Of a stretch of 64,000 nt of DNA, positions 46,283 through 56,250 are shown piece by piece. The stretch's first letter is position 1. Every line of letters starts with the position of its first letter. Below the pieces are notes generated by a model, which searched no databases, was not told the origin of the DNA, and was given only the letters and a program-made list of their open reading frames with translations. This stretch comes from Hermodice carunculata (lineage: Eukaryota > Annelida > Polychaeta > Eunicida > Amphinomidae): the NCBI GenBank assembly GCA_964020975.1, contig OZ026626.1, positions 18,606,781 through 18,670,780 of the forward strand, written 5' to 3'. Both the position numbers and the translations under genes were made by a program.

Positions 46283-46717
46283 TTAACCCTTAAAGCCCTG
46301 GTCAGCTTTTTTCGGCACACTTTGCACGCAATGCACACAAAGTATGGTGAGGAAAGCTGTTGACTAACAGGGTTTCTGCCAGAGGGTAAAACAGGTAAAA
46401 TAGCACACCCTAAAAAATTTCAAGGGTACTTTTGCTTACCCTAAAATTTTGGTGAAAAAGTACAATTTCAGCATAAATTATCCCAAAATACCACATAAAT
46501 CTTCATTGTCAGACTTTTCACGTTGAAATATGAGTAACTGAGTACCCTAAAATTTCACTCTGGCAGAAACCCTGACTAAGACTACTTTTTGCATCAGACT
46601 AGGCTTGCTGGTATTTGAATGAATGATATCTTCATCAGGAATCAAATCTTTAAACCATTATATGTGTAACGGTAATGAGAAAACGACTATAGCAGTGATT
46701 AGCACTTTAAGGGTTAA
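46283..46717. mobile_element. T-family MITE, complete, split by another MITE
   Basis: TTAACCCTTAAAGCCC to TAGCACTTTAAGGGTTAA. The left core arm GTCAGCTTTTTTCGGCACAC and the right arm GGTGAGGAAAGCTGTTGAC are intact. A 197-bp element lies just after the right arm. The two host parts join at GTTGACTAA/ACTAAGACT. Same tip type as 839-1079. Confidence 0.75.
46378..46574. mobile_element. 197-bp MITE with CAGGGTTTCTGCC tips, nested
   Basis: CAGGGTTTCTGCCAGAG and CTCTGGCAGAAACCCTG are perfect 17-bp inverted ends. ACTAA stands on both sides as a likely 5-bp target duplication, since the host sequence would otherwise read TTGACTAAGACT. Inside, TACCCTAAAATTT occurs in direct copies. CAGGG...CCCTG tips suggest hAT, but the short duplication is not typical of hAT, so the superfamily is open. 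Confidence 0.8.
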
Positions 46718-47509
46718 GTATGACCAAAATGTGATGGAGCACAAAAGTGAAATGTCAGAAGTCATAATTTCATGGAGAACCACACAGTTGACAATAATTA
46801 TTCATCCAGTCAGTCTCCTGCCAAAGTACATTTTGATCTATTTTTCATATAAAAATGCTACTTTTATTCTAGAAATCATCATCTTATATTTGATTTGCAG
46901 GCATTTCCACACCCACTTGCATTTTACTCAACATATCATGTTTAAAGTATTTCTTAGTGACTAAATTGGATATTGGACAAAAAGAACGGAGGGACGGACA
47001 TTAAGTATCTGTCAGATGTGTGGAGGGAAACTAGATCTATACTGGGTGAAAAGAAAATTAAAAATGAGGAGAGGCAATGGTATGTAAGATAAGGGTTGTA
47101 CATCCACATAGCTATGTAGGCATACAAGTAATAATAGGCAGGGAGATACCATGAGTGAGAAAGGGGAGAAAGGGTTAACTCATTTTACCCCTGGGGTTAT
47201 TTCAAAGCAGCATATCTTTAATGGGGCCACAATTTCAACACTAATTAGCATTTCTCCTGATAGCTAGTTATTTTAAAGTAATAGGGATATTATTTAAAAA
47301 AATGACATGGATAAAGCCTAATTTATACTCTCCTCTAAATAGAAATTATGACAAAATATTCTTACAGGAATTGCTTTTGCTACAATGTCCAATAAAATTG
47401 TCAATCCCTGGATCAGTTTTAATGGTGCCTCAAATTTCCCCAGTGGGTGAGAAGAAGAAAAGTCAAGGAATCAGAAGGATAGCTTATTACACGATACTGA
47501 CGATTAAAT
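46718..47509. other. Unassigned sequence
   Basis: Nothing recognised. Confidence 0.5.
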
Positions 47510-47752
47510 TTGGTCAGCACCTTTGGGAATGTGGTTGAAATCTGGACAAGCGGCTCTGAGGTTATTGATGTGTCTGATAAATCTGTGAAGGAGGATAAAG
47601 ATTACACCGCCCTGGATGTGCTTTCATTTTACGGTTTCTGTCCTCATTTTCTTGATCAGAAATTGTCGAGGAAAGGTACCAAGGCAGTGGCGGAGAAGCC
47701 CCAGCAGTTAGGACCTATTGCATTTTGCAAGCATGAAGGCAGAACAGGCTGA
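47510..47752 (+). CDS. Open stretch of 80 codons, doubtful
   Basis: ATG-to-TGA frame with fairly protein-like middle composition (KSVKEDKDYTALDVLSFYGF). There is no good start context, no splice signals at the ends and no similarity that I recognise. Listed because it is one of few non-repeat frames of this size. Confidence 0.15.
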   Translation: MVSTFGNVVEIWTSGSEVIDVSDKSVKEDKDYTALDVLSFYGFCPHFLDQKLSRKGTKAVAEKPQQLGPIAFCKHEGRTG

Positions 47753-48419
47753 TTGGCCTGTGTTCATTACACGGTTAAGCAGAAATTTATTTCTCTTACG
47801 TGAGGGAAACATGTCTGCAGCTTGAGTGGTGAGATGTCATCTAGAAGTAACGCTGCTCAGAGACTGGGCATGATGTGATGGCAATGCTTCACACACAGGG
47901 CGCTTTGAATTAAGTGAGGGACAGCGACCCTGTACGCGTGACTGTTGAGCTGGACAAGAAAACCTAACCCAGAGGTAAGGCTCAGCAAGGGACTGCTTCC
48001 CGTGGGCCTCTGTGATTTCTTTTGAGTCTTTCTTTGCAGACACAACTGTTTCACACTAGAGAGAAATCTGTACGTGCTCTTGCTTTGTGCTTCAATGTTT
48101 CTCACATAATGATCCTGTTGAATTTTTTGTATCAGCCTTATTTTTGTATATATTTTCAGCTTGTCGAGCATAGAGTTTCCCCATAAAGTGCCTATTATGT
48201 TGTTGTGATTTCTAACAATGGCCTCTGCATGGCACAGAAGTCTTTCTGTCTCTCAGTTTGTTTGTTTTTTTTTAATGAAAAAAAGAACACAGGATACTGA
48301 TTGGTTCTCTAAGGTTGCTATAGTAACTGTGTGTCAGGATATTTTGATCATCATAGACTCGGAGGTTTCTTTAACGACTTATTTTGCAGTTTATGAGTAG
48401 GTATATTGACATTTACATA
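47753..48419. other. Unassigned sequence
   Basis: Nothing recognised. The minus-strand frame at 47857-48171 has no supporting signals. Confidence 0.45.
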
Positions 48420-48510
48420 TTGGTTTAAACATATTTTATTGCAAAAACAATTGGCGGACAGGCTCACTTGTCTAAATTAGGGCCTCTTGGACATGAAGAA
48501 CTAAACAACA
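48420..48510 (-). mobile_element. LINE 3' tail fragment
   Basis: TTGGTTTAAACATATTTTAT, TGCAAAAACAATTGGCGGAC and GGGCCTCTTGGACATGAA match the sequence at 41447-41560 in order. Reversed, it reads towards an ATAAAATATGTTTAAACC end. Taken as a strongly 5'-truncated copy of the same LINE. Confidence 0.5.
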
Positions 48511-48607
48511 TCGAAATTACATTTACACATTGAAGTACACACCTCCTTTGTGTAGGCTATAATTTTAGCAACAATGGAAGGAAGCTTTTGTTATTTTAGA
48601 TTAGATG

Positions 48608-48873
48608 TACCGTATTCATTCCAATCGTAGAATGCTGTGCTGATGCAAAGTTATCCTGGAGCAGACATGATTTTTCCGGAGTTTTGAGGCAGTGATATGT
48701 CTCTATTTAAAGCAAGCAATTACACTGATTATAGAATCCAAATAACAACAATGGACCCTCTTCTTTCATCAGAAGCAGTTAATTTTTAAAAATATTGAAA
48801 AGTACTGAATTTTTAATAAGCCCCCCGATTAAAAAGTAGGGTGTGTGCTTCTGTTAGGGCAATGAACATGGTA
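48608..48873. mobile_element. MITE with TACCGTATTCAT tips
   Basis: TACCGTATTCATTCCAATCG at the left; GGGCAATGAACATGGTA at the right is the worn inverse. GTGTGTGCTTCTGTTAGG near the right end parallels GTGTGTGCTTATTAAGG in the nested copy at 5900-6099. Longer and older-looking than that copy. Confidence 0.55.
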
Positions 48874-48948
48874 TGTATTTTATTGGTTTACATGATCCAT
48901 ATATGTTGACCATTTCATTGGTTCTTGTCACTCTGTGTGTTTCTGTAG

Positions 48949-49149
48949 AAAGCCTCAGTGCTCACCTTTGGGTCAGTCTGACCTCCAGAAGAGCCACATT
49001 TAACAGAATGAACATGAACTTGCTCTCCCCTGGCAGGTCAGATAGACTGGTCCACATGGTGGCAGCACCTGCTTCGTGTGTCTCATTGCGTTTTCAGCCA
49101 ATGAATGTAGCAGTTTTTGTTATCCCCCAGGAGTCTCCACCAGCAACAG
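48949..49149 (+). CDS. Possible internal coding exon, unknown product
   Basis: An acceptor after a pyrimidine tract (GTGTGTTTCTGTAG|AA) and a donor (GCAACAG|GTAAAT) bound 201 bp open in one frame: two bases, 66 codons, one base. The peptide includes ESLSAHLWVSLTSRRATFNR and ends QESPPATG. It is the longest splice-bounded open stretch outside repeats that I found. No family is recognised, and the neighbouring exons were not found. Confidence 0.28.
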
Positions 49150-49678
49150 GTAAATTCCAGGGGAATGTTTACTGTAACTCCACACAGAGGTGATACGCTC
49201 CATTCTGACTTCGTAGCAGCATGTCTCATGCTGACTTGCCAAGTTGAAAAAAAAAATGTTCATAAATTTATCCATTCTGTTCAGTCTTTTCCTGCTGCAG
49301 TTTTGACAGATCGTTAATTTCACTGATGATGTGTTAGGATTTCTCATGCGGCTGTGACCATGTTGAAAAGGAGAAAGAAGAAAACGGTCATGGCCAGTTA
49401 GACCCATTGATTTTCCGTGTAAACAAAGATAAAATTCTGTATGATCAGCCACATATTTTTCAAATTCTGTTTTAGGATTGTACATTTGTACATAATTGAA
49501 ACCAGAAAAATGATCAAATTCATTTCAAGGGGAAAATTGCATATTTCTGCAGCACATTGGGTTTTGGGAAAATGAAAAAGAAAACCAGAAAATCAGCTTG
49601 AGTGTTTTTTCAGAAAAAAATTATACAGAGAAAATTATTAACCAAAATTTACAGGTGAGTGCTATCAGAGTGTGCCCC
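49150..49678. other. Unassigned sequence
   Basis: Nothing recognised. The minus-strand frame at 49120-49485 overlaps the exon candidate and has no independent support. Confidence 0.4.
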
Positions 49679-49850
49679 AGCTCAACAGCTTTCCTTGGAG
49701 CAGGAGACCAGTCTGTCACAAGGAATGTTGTTGATTCTATTATTTGCCGTATAAAGGAAGATGGAGACCTGACCCTGACCTGGTTATAAGACTATAGATT
49801 TTTATGGCATGCTTTAAATGGGAGAAGCAAAGAGGAAAGCTGTTGTAATT
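49679..49850. mobile_element. T-family remnant
   Basis: CAGCTCAACAGCTTTCCTTG and AAGGAATGTTGTTGATTCTA are worn core arms. A second right arm, AGAGGAAAGCTGTTGTAATT, lies at about 49830. Tips are lost. Confidence 0.4.
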
Positions 49851-50606
49851 CTGATTTTATTTTTAGACATTTCCATTTAAATTTTTTGGTGAAAGTGAAA
49901 TAAAAGAAAGGAACAAAATGAAACAGAACACAGCATTTAAAGTGACTAGTTACTGGCAACTGCTTTGCTGATCACATTGCGGTTGTTTTTAATGGTGCAT
50001 TTTCCACTCAGAAATCTAGCTGTGTAGTACAGAAGTAGTGGTTGCTATCTTGATGCGGAACTGTTACCGGATTGCAATTTTTGAAGAAAAAAAAAAAAAT
50101 CCTCCACAGCAGAAAAATTAAAAAATTTAAGAATTCACAACAGAACAAATTATAGGGTAGTTGTCAAATAGGAAGGAGAGAAACATTAGGCTGTATGGTA
50201 ATCCCCTACATTTACTACATTTGCAACTTACCTAATTGCAGGCGTGGGTTGGTGTAAAGGCACTCTTCTGTTGACTGGTGAGAGATCCAATTTTGTCCTA
50301 TCAGTATGCTATGGCCACACAAATTAACTCTCCCATACACATGGGTTCATTGGCTTCATAGCCTGCAGGCTTTATACTCATTAGAGATTTTCAAAACATG
50401 GTTGCAGCAAGTGTAAACAATGTCTAAAAGGCCTGCTCTACCTGACGTTATGGACTTGTGTCACATTTAGTTATGGAATTTCTCAAAAAGATGGAGAAAC
50501 TGAACAGTTTGACAGTTTGAAATGAGCCGTTTCGTTGGAAAAGTTTCTACTCTTGGCAGCTTATAGAATTGAAGGCAACAACTTGGTTGCCACATTGCGC
50601 TTTCAA
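49851..50606. other. Unassigned sequence
   Basis: Nothing recognised. Confidence 0.5.
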
Positions 50607-50699
50607 AGCCACCAGAATACTTAAAGATATAGTGTCAAGCCACCAGAATACTTAAAGATATAGTGTCAAGCCACCAGAATACTTAAAGATATAGTGTCA
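50607..50699. repeat. 31-bp tandem triplication
   Basis: AGCCACCAGAATACTTAAAG then ATATAGTGTCA occurs three times without a difference. The perfect identity means it is young or being kept homogeneous. Confidence 0.95.
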
Positions 50700-51739
50700 A
50701 GGACTAAAGACTCTCTCATTATGGGGACGTTCTGAGGCTTTAAACTCAACATTTTTTATGAAAGATAAAAAAGAAAAAGGCAAACAGTCAGGGTTGTTTT
50801 CTTGTAATATCAGTGACCAGCTTAGCATTCAGTGACCATGAGTATTCTATGCATTTTTCTTCAAGAAAGACGCTCACTCACATATACACCTACATAAACA
50901 CAACTCTACACTGTGGCCCAGTCATTTTTATGACCAGGCAGGACTATAATGTGTTAAGGGGAGATGGGTAGTCTAGCCTGCCGGCCAGTAATTACTGTGG
51001 AAGTTCACTCTGGTCTACTTTGGAGCTCATTACCTGTCCACATGACACTGGACATACTTGCCACCTGAGCAGCCCCTAGCTGGGTGGAAAGTCTAGGAAT
51101 TGCTGTCGGAGAAGAGAGAATATGATGTGGACAAAGCCGAAGTGGCCATCACTGTAGAATCCTGTAACTATCATCATTTTCTTTTGCTGCAGAAAAAGAT
51201 GTTTGATGTAGTGTGTTTAAACAGCACATGTCTTGAGTGTAAATTTTTGTGAGATTAGTCACGTAAGGCGGCTGGTGCCAAAGGTTGCCAGTTCGAGTCT
51301 TGCTGGTTCCGAGCATAAAATAGAAATGTTTTCATAAAGATTGGGTTTTTGAAATCACATTTAAGTTGGATTATATTGTGACTTATGCAAAAAAACAACA
51401 TATGTGTATGAACAGAAGAAAATCTTTACAAAGAGGTAGAATGTTGTCATGTTAGACAGACACTTCATATGACTTTCCGTGCAGCTCGACAAGGTGAAAA
51501 AAAAAGAGAAAGCAAGATTCGCTTTTTGAACAAAGATCCTTTACATTAATTTTTAGGCAAAATAAATTTGTGAATTCATATGAGTTCTGGACCTTGAAAA
51601 CTCTGTTTGCAACTTCACCTTACCTGTCTACAAGTACCAGTCAATGCGATGTAACAGAAAACAGGCTGCAAAGTACTCTGTCATCACACAAAGGACAAAC
51701 CAAGTTGATGCAGCCACTTTCCACTTCCAACAAGAGGGT
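50700..51739. other. Unassigned; weak tRNA-like B box
   Basis: GTTGCCAGTTCGAGTCTTGC at about 51285 resembles a tRNA B box and could mark a worn SINE head. No matching A box or poly(A) end could be placed. The rest is unassigned. Confidence 0.3.
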
Positions 51740-51976
51740 TTAACTCATTCCATACCAGTCCCTGATTTTTCCATATATTTACCTAGATTTCAGGCGACAA
51801 TTGCACATTTAAATTCTTCGTGAAAAGAGCTATCATTCAAGTACCAACATGCCTATGGTCTTAAGTCAGTGGTTCTGGCACTGCCTGGCAAGTCATGCTG
51901 CAGCTGCAGCATGACTTACCAGGCAGTGCCAGAACCACTGACCAAGGCCTGTGACCATAGTATGGAATTAGTTTAA
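51740..51976. mobile_element. T-family-like MITE with a 78-bp palindrome at its centre
   Basis: TTAACTCATTCCATACCAG to ATAGTATGGAATTAGTTTAA. The interior CTTCGTGAAAAGAGCTATCA then TTCAAGTACCAACATGCC is family standard, but the usual CAACAGCTTT core is replaced. From 51865 to 51942, GTCAGTGGTTCTGGCACTGC..., with no spacer, meets its reverse complement at 51903/51904 and differs at one of 39 positions. Confidence 0.75.
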
Positions 51977-52075
51977 ACATGGCTGACACCAAATTAGAGT
52001 TAGTCCCAAGAATTGTTGCACCGATGCAAATTATCATATAATGATTCCCGAATCCAATGAGTGGTAAGATGACCT

Positions 52076-52208
52076 CATTCAAGTGCCAGTACATGTATGT
52101 CATAAATCCCAGAATTAAAAAAAAAGGTCTGTGTCAACAGTTTCCTTCAGAGCACATGGATACAATTTGCACCCAAATTGAGCTGAGGAAAGGTGTTGAC
52201 TTAGTCTC
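52076..52208. mobile_element. T-family MITE, left part of an expanded copy
   Basis: TCATTCAAGTGCCAGTACAT, then GTGTCAACAGTTTCCTTCAG and GAGCTGAGGAAAGGTGTTGA give the interior and both core arms. The region to the right of the second arm has been multiplied into a tandem array. Confidence 0.6.
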
Positions 52209-52455
52209 TATACCCAAAGCGTACTTAGAAAAGCTGTTGACTTAGTCTTTATACCCAAAGTGCACTTAGGAAAGCTGTTGACTTAGTGTTTATTCCCAAA
52301 GTGTACTTAGGAAAGCTGTTGACTTAGTCTTTCTGCCCAAAGTGCACTTAGAAAAGCTGTCTACTTAGTCTTTGTACCCAAATATCATACAGAAAAACTG
52401 TTGTCTTAGTTTTTATACCAAAAGTAAACAGAGGAAAGCTGTTGACTCAGTGTTC
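52209..52455. repeat. 41-bp tandem array grown from T-family core
   Basis: Six to seven units of AAAGCTGTTGACTTAGTCTT then TATACCCAAAGTGCACTTAGG start at 52230, 52271 and 52312 and continue with increasing divergence. Each unit contains the right core arm of the T palindrome. Confidence 0.85.
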
Positions 52456-52480
52456 AACTTAGCCCTGAAAAGGTTTTATA

Positions 52481-52640
52481 CACAGTGGTCCTTGTCTTGA
52501 GAGACCACCTGTCTTGAGAGACCACCTGTCTCGAGAGACCACCTGTCTCGAAAGACTACCTTTTTAGGGTACATTGTTTGGTCCTTTTCACCTTATTCCT
52601 ATCTCCCATCAAAGACCACTTGTCTTAAGGGACCACAGTT
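52481..52640. mobile_element. P-family MITE
   Basis: CACAGTGGTCCTTGTCTTGAGA, then GAGACCACCTGTCTTGAGAG repeated almost exactly, to TTGTCTTAAGGGACCACAG. The left half is a direct tandem of the tip word (GTCTTGAGAGACCACCT three times). Confidence 0.65.
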
Positions 52641-53532
52641 CTTAAATTAATGATGCAGGAAAGGTTTGACCAGAAGGCCAGATAAGGACACAAGATTGTA
52701 CTGACTAACCCAAGCCAGCTTGGGTTAAAGTATACTCAATGACACCATAATGACATGTAATTATGACGTAGCCTATTGTACTCCATAACATACAGTTTTT
52801 ATAGTGGTCAGATAAAATCAGCACAATGTCCATTAAAATTAGGGGGGGGGGTTCTGAACCAACCCGGATATAATTAGGATAGACATATTAGGCCATAAAT
52901 TTGAGTTCTGTCCTGTGTGAGAGATCTGTGATGGTTGTGTATTTTGTTCTCTGTTCCTTTTACACCATTCTGATGAAAGTGCCATGATCGGCCACAAGCT
53001 TAACCTGAAAGCAATTTTAAAAAGACGATACAGCTCAAGTTTGATACTTTCTCACATCAACCTGGGATGTTCAGGACTGATATACTGTAATGATAGGACA
53101 AAAGTTTTTTTTTTATACTTGGGGGTAACAGGTGCTTGATGACATGTTATTCTGTATATGTCAGGGATACCATGCTGTCTTTGCGATGTGTAGGATCCAG
53201 GCTAATCGTCAGGTTGACACTGCAGCCTAACATTTTCAATTGTGTTTACCTTCATGTCTCAGAGCTGAACATCTTGCAAAGGGTCAAGGGGAAAACTGTC
53301 TAAGGATCATGGCTGAGGACTAGAATTGTGATGAGACAATAATACGAGGGTGACAAGTGACTGCACTTCTGAATGTGTTTTAGGAAAATGGCACCCACAA
53401 CTTATATTCAAAGAAAACTTTTATCTTAAGATCCCATTTTGAGAGTTGGTGATGGTCCATGTTGTCAAAATGCAGAAAGTAGTCTTTGTGGTTTTTGTTT
53501 CAAATTTTGTGTTCAACAGTATATTTTTCCAG
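52641..53532. other. Unassigned sequence
   Basis: A G run of nine lies at about 52843. Nothing else is recognised. It would be upstream intron if the exon candidate at 53533 is real. Confidence 0.4.
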
Positions 53533-53627
53533 GAACAATGGGAAATGTTCAGATGAGTCCTTTATCAGACTTCCTGACTTTAAGGGACACAAAGGCTCTG
53601 TGGTTGCTGTTAATTTTAACCAAAGAC
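53533..53627 (+). CDS. Possible exon with the start of a WD40 repeat
   Basis: A T-rich tract and acceptor (ATATTTTTCCAG|G) and a strong donor (CAAAGAC|GTGAGT) bound 95 bp. In the one open frame the peptide reads DESFIRLPDFKGHKGSVVAV then NFNQR. The pattern F-K-G-H-K-x-x-V-x-x-V-x-F-N is the first part of a WD40 blade. The spacing D-x-x-x-x-x-x-x-F-K-G-H is reminiscent of the N-terminus of POC1 centriolar proteins, but many WD proteins share it. No exon with the rest of the blade was found downstream, so this may be an isolated exon, a relic or chance. Confidence 0.35.
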
Positions 53628-53837
53628 GTGAGTTTGCAGCCCCCCTCCCCCCCCAAAAAAAAATGTGTCCTGAAGGTCCACTTTTTTTTTTTTTTTCAAA
53701 GTGTTATAATTGATTATTTTTTGTACAAATTTCACATGATCCTCCTGGTAAATTCAATCTTTATGAAAGGAGGTATTAATATATGACCCATTTTGATCTG
53801 TTTAAAATGGAACTGATTTATATATAGGATTGTTGGA
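53628..53837. other. Low-complexity stretch
   Basis: CCCCTCCCCCCCC followed by nine A at 53641-53661 and an 18-T run at 53680-53697. No gene. Confidence 0.6.
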
Positions 53838-54086
53838 GTTCACTCTTTCAGTGCCAAATTTTGGACTCGGTCAACAGCTTTTCTCAGCGTGCATTGGGGG
53901 CATTGTGCGCAATGCATGCTGAAAAAAGCTGTTGACCTGGTGTATTCTCACTCAACTATAGACATACTGGTACTTAAATGAAATTTTTTTTTTATAAGGA
54001 ATACGAATCTGGGATCCTAATGATAATTCAGACTAGTTTGACTTAAGTAGATCGATTTCACTCGTGATTGGCACTGAAAGAGTTAA
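53838..54086. mobile_element. T-family MITE, complete
   Basis: TTCACTCTTTCAGTGCCAAA to ATTGGCACTGAAAGAGTTAA, 17-bp inverted tips. The core GTCAACAGCTTTTCTCAGCG and GCATGCTGAAAAAAGCTGTT encloses ATTGGGGGCATTGTGCGCAA. It is the reverse-complement partner of 24602-24815 over about 200 bp. Confidence 0.8.
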
Positions 54087-54143
54087 TACTAGGTGTTTGG
54101 ACATATGGTTTTCATTTTGTAACAAATACATTGTATTTAGGAA

Positions 54144-54330
54144 TACAGTGGTCCCCCTCTTGTGAGGCCCCCCTCAAGACAGGCCACTCCCTCTAGAAAG
54201 GTCACTTCTTTATGCAGCAGTGATGGCATTGTCATTATATTTACCCCGTCAAGCAAGGCCACCCCTCTTATACATGTAAGGCCACAATGCTGGTGCATTT
54301 GGGGTGGCTTTATAGAGAGGGACCACTGTA
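54144..54330. mobile_element. P-family MITE, complete
   Basis: TA-CAGTGGTCCCCCTCTTGTGA to TATAGAGAGGGACCACTG-TA. AAGACAGGCCACTCCCTCTA and AAGCAAGGCCACCCCTCTTA form the internal words. Confidence 0.75.
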
Positions 54331-56037
54331 GGCTGAAAACTGTGACAACAGCTTGATCTATGATTAACCCTCAAAGAAAACAGATTTATTTGATCATATG
54401 TTTATTTAAAGAGCGAGCTTACTAATGTGATAATTTAACCACCATTCATACATGCATGCTAATTAATCAAAGTCATATGATTTTACCCTACCTTGTTTTT
54501 CCATCAACAATATCCGTTGTTACAAATTACTGAAATCCACGTACCAGAGATGGTGAGTCAGCCGATCAGATATGAGGAACTAGTCATTAAGCCATGTCTA
54601 TCCTCCATGTACTTTGTTACTGGTACGTAAATTAGGACAGGATTCAAACCAACGTTTGCTAGCAATAAGAGCATTGCTTTTTTTGGCTTAAGTATTTAAA
54701 AGTTGACAGTAGACAATCCTTCGAAGAGAAGGATTTGAACACCACAAGACTGATGCGGAATCGTTATCAATGGTCCAGACAACCGTTAAGAAAGCCGTAA
54801 GTAGTTCAATTAGATACTCGAGTATTTTATCAAAACTGGGTTTCTTTGACGGTGAAACTCTTTGTGTATACTGGTGATTTATCAGTGGGCTTACCAGGGA
54901 TGTTTTAAGCACCGTGCTATGGCTAGAAGCACTGGCTTTTGAAAGGAAAACAGTGGTTTAGAGTTTTGATGTCAGTTACATGGCGTGGAAAAGGACATGT
55001 TGAGCTGACATGTCCCTGGTCTTGCTACTTGTTCAATTAGTGTGGTGTCACACAATTTATTCTGTCAGGCCTCTTGTGAGTGTTGAGCCATTGCTGAGTG
55101 TCCTTAGGTTACCCTTCAGCTTTCTGATTTCGCTGAGGCAACAACTGTAACCGCTGACATCGTTCTTTGTTTCATGAGAACAAGTAAAGTAAACTTACTG
55201 CTTGTGCTTAAGTTGCCTTCAGAAGCCATTTGCAAGCTTCATCCCCAAATTAGCCTTAATTTTTCTGTCATTTTCTTGAGATCTAGTGGGAGAAAATATG
55301 AGCAGATGACATTTAAAAGCACGGAAAGATGGCTTATGAAAGATAGGGTCTAAAAGCAATTGCTTATACTACTTGGCTGTTTGTGATGTGTGCCACCCTA
55401 GACAGACATACACTTAGGGCATGTTATGGTAATAACGTTATGCTAATTTGGATGGAAACAGGCTGCAGAGTGGTGTCACAAGCATGCCACTCAATCACAT
55501 TTGGTGGTCCTCTGTACACAAGGCCAAACGCTCACTTAGTGCCTCTGTCACATATGTTTATCGCTGCCTCCAACCCACCTTAATGAGGAAGCTAATATTT
55601 GGGGAACTTAATCAGACAGGGATTATAGCTGGGCTGTACTGAATCAATAATTTCAGCCCACTGATGGGTCGTGCCAGGCAGAACCTCATTTTTGTGGGGC
55701 CACTTTTTATATATGTAATTGGGTGTTTAACTCCAACCTCAGTGGACCTCCATAGAAATGTGACACATTTGCAATTGGAAGAAAAAAGTGTAATGTGAAA
55801 AAAAAATTATTGAAGAGTTTAGGTACTTTAATTCTGTGGCTTCATGACATACCCCTTTTAAGCATCCCTACCCCATTTTGGGATACAAAACAGTTCTGAA
55901 ATATTGAAAAATTGTGTGTATATACAAGTCTTATAATTTATGTGTTGTTATGGCCAAAATGGTCTAAATTTAAGTTCACAATTGGAGCTCACTTCAACTT
56001 AATTTCCCAAGTGCCCCGTGTGCTTAGAAGGGATAAA
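54331..56037. other. Long unassigned stretch
   Basis: About 1.7 kb with no recognised repeat or convincing exon. Confidence 0.45.
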
Positions 56038-56250
56038 ATGGTATGCCTTCCTGTAACACCGTATGCCTGCCTGTAACACGGTATGCCTGCCTGTAACAGG
56101 GTATGCCTTCCTATAATACGGTATGTCTTCCTGTAACATGGCATGCCTTCCTGTAACACGGAATGCTTGCCTGTAACATGGTATGCCTTCCTGTAACACA
56201 GCATGCCTTCCTGTAACACGGTATGCCTGCCTGTAACACCATAATACCTG
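56038..56250. repeat. 20-bp minisatellite, about 10 units
   Basis: The unit is GGTATGCCTTCCTGTAACAC, with variants GCCTGCC, GGCATGCC and CTATAATACG. Three units make 60 bp, so a stop-free minus-strand frame of about 90 codons appears; it is an artefact. Confidence 0.95.

Noticed and set aside
47857-48171. 104-codon minus-strand frame as a gene
   Set aside because: No supporting start, splice or domain evidence.
51255-51320. tRNA gene or SINE head
   Set aside because: A B-box-like word is present, but no cloverleaf with proper acceptor and anticodon stems can be drawn and no A box is placed.
54715-54760. Minus-strand tRNA 3' part (AAGGATTTGAACACC)
   Set aside because: Only the T-loop-like word fits; the remaining arms do not pair.
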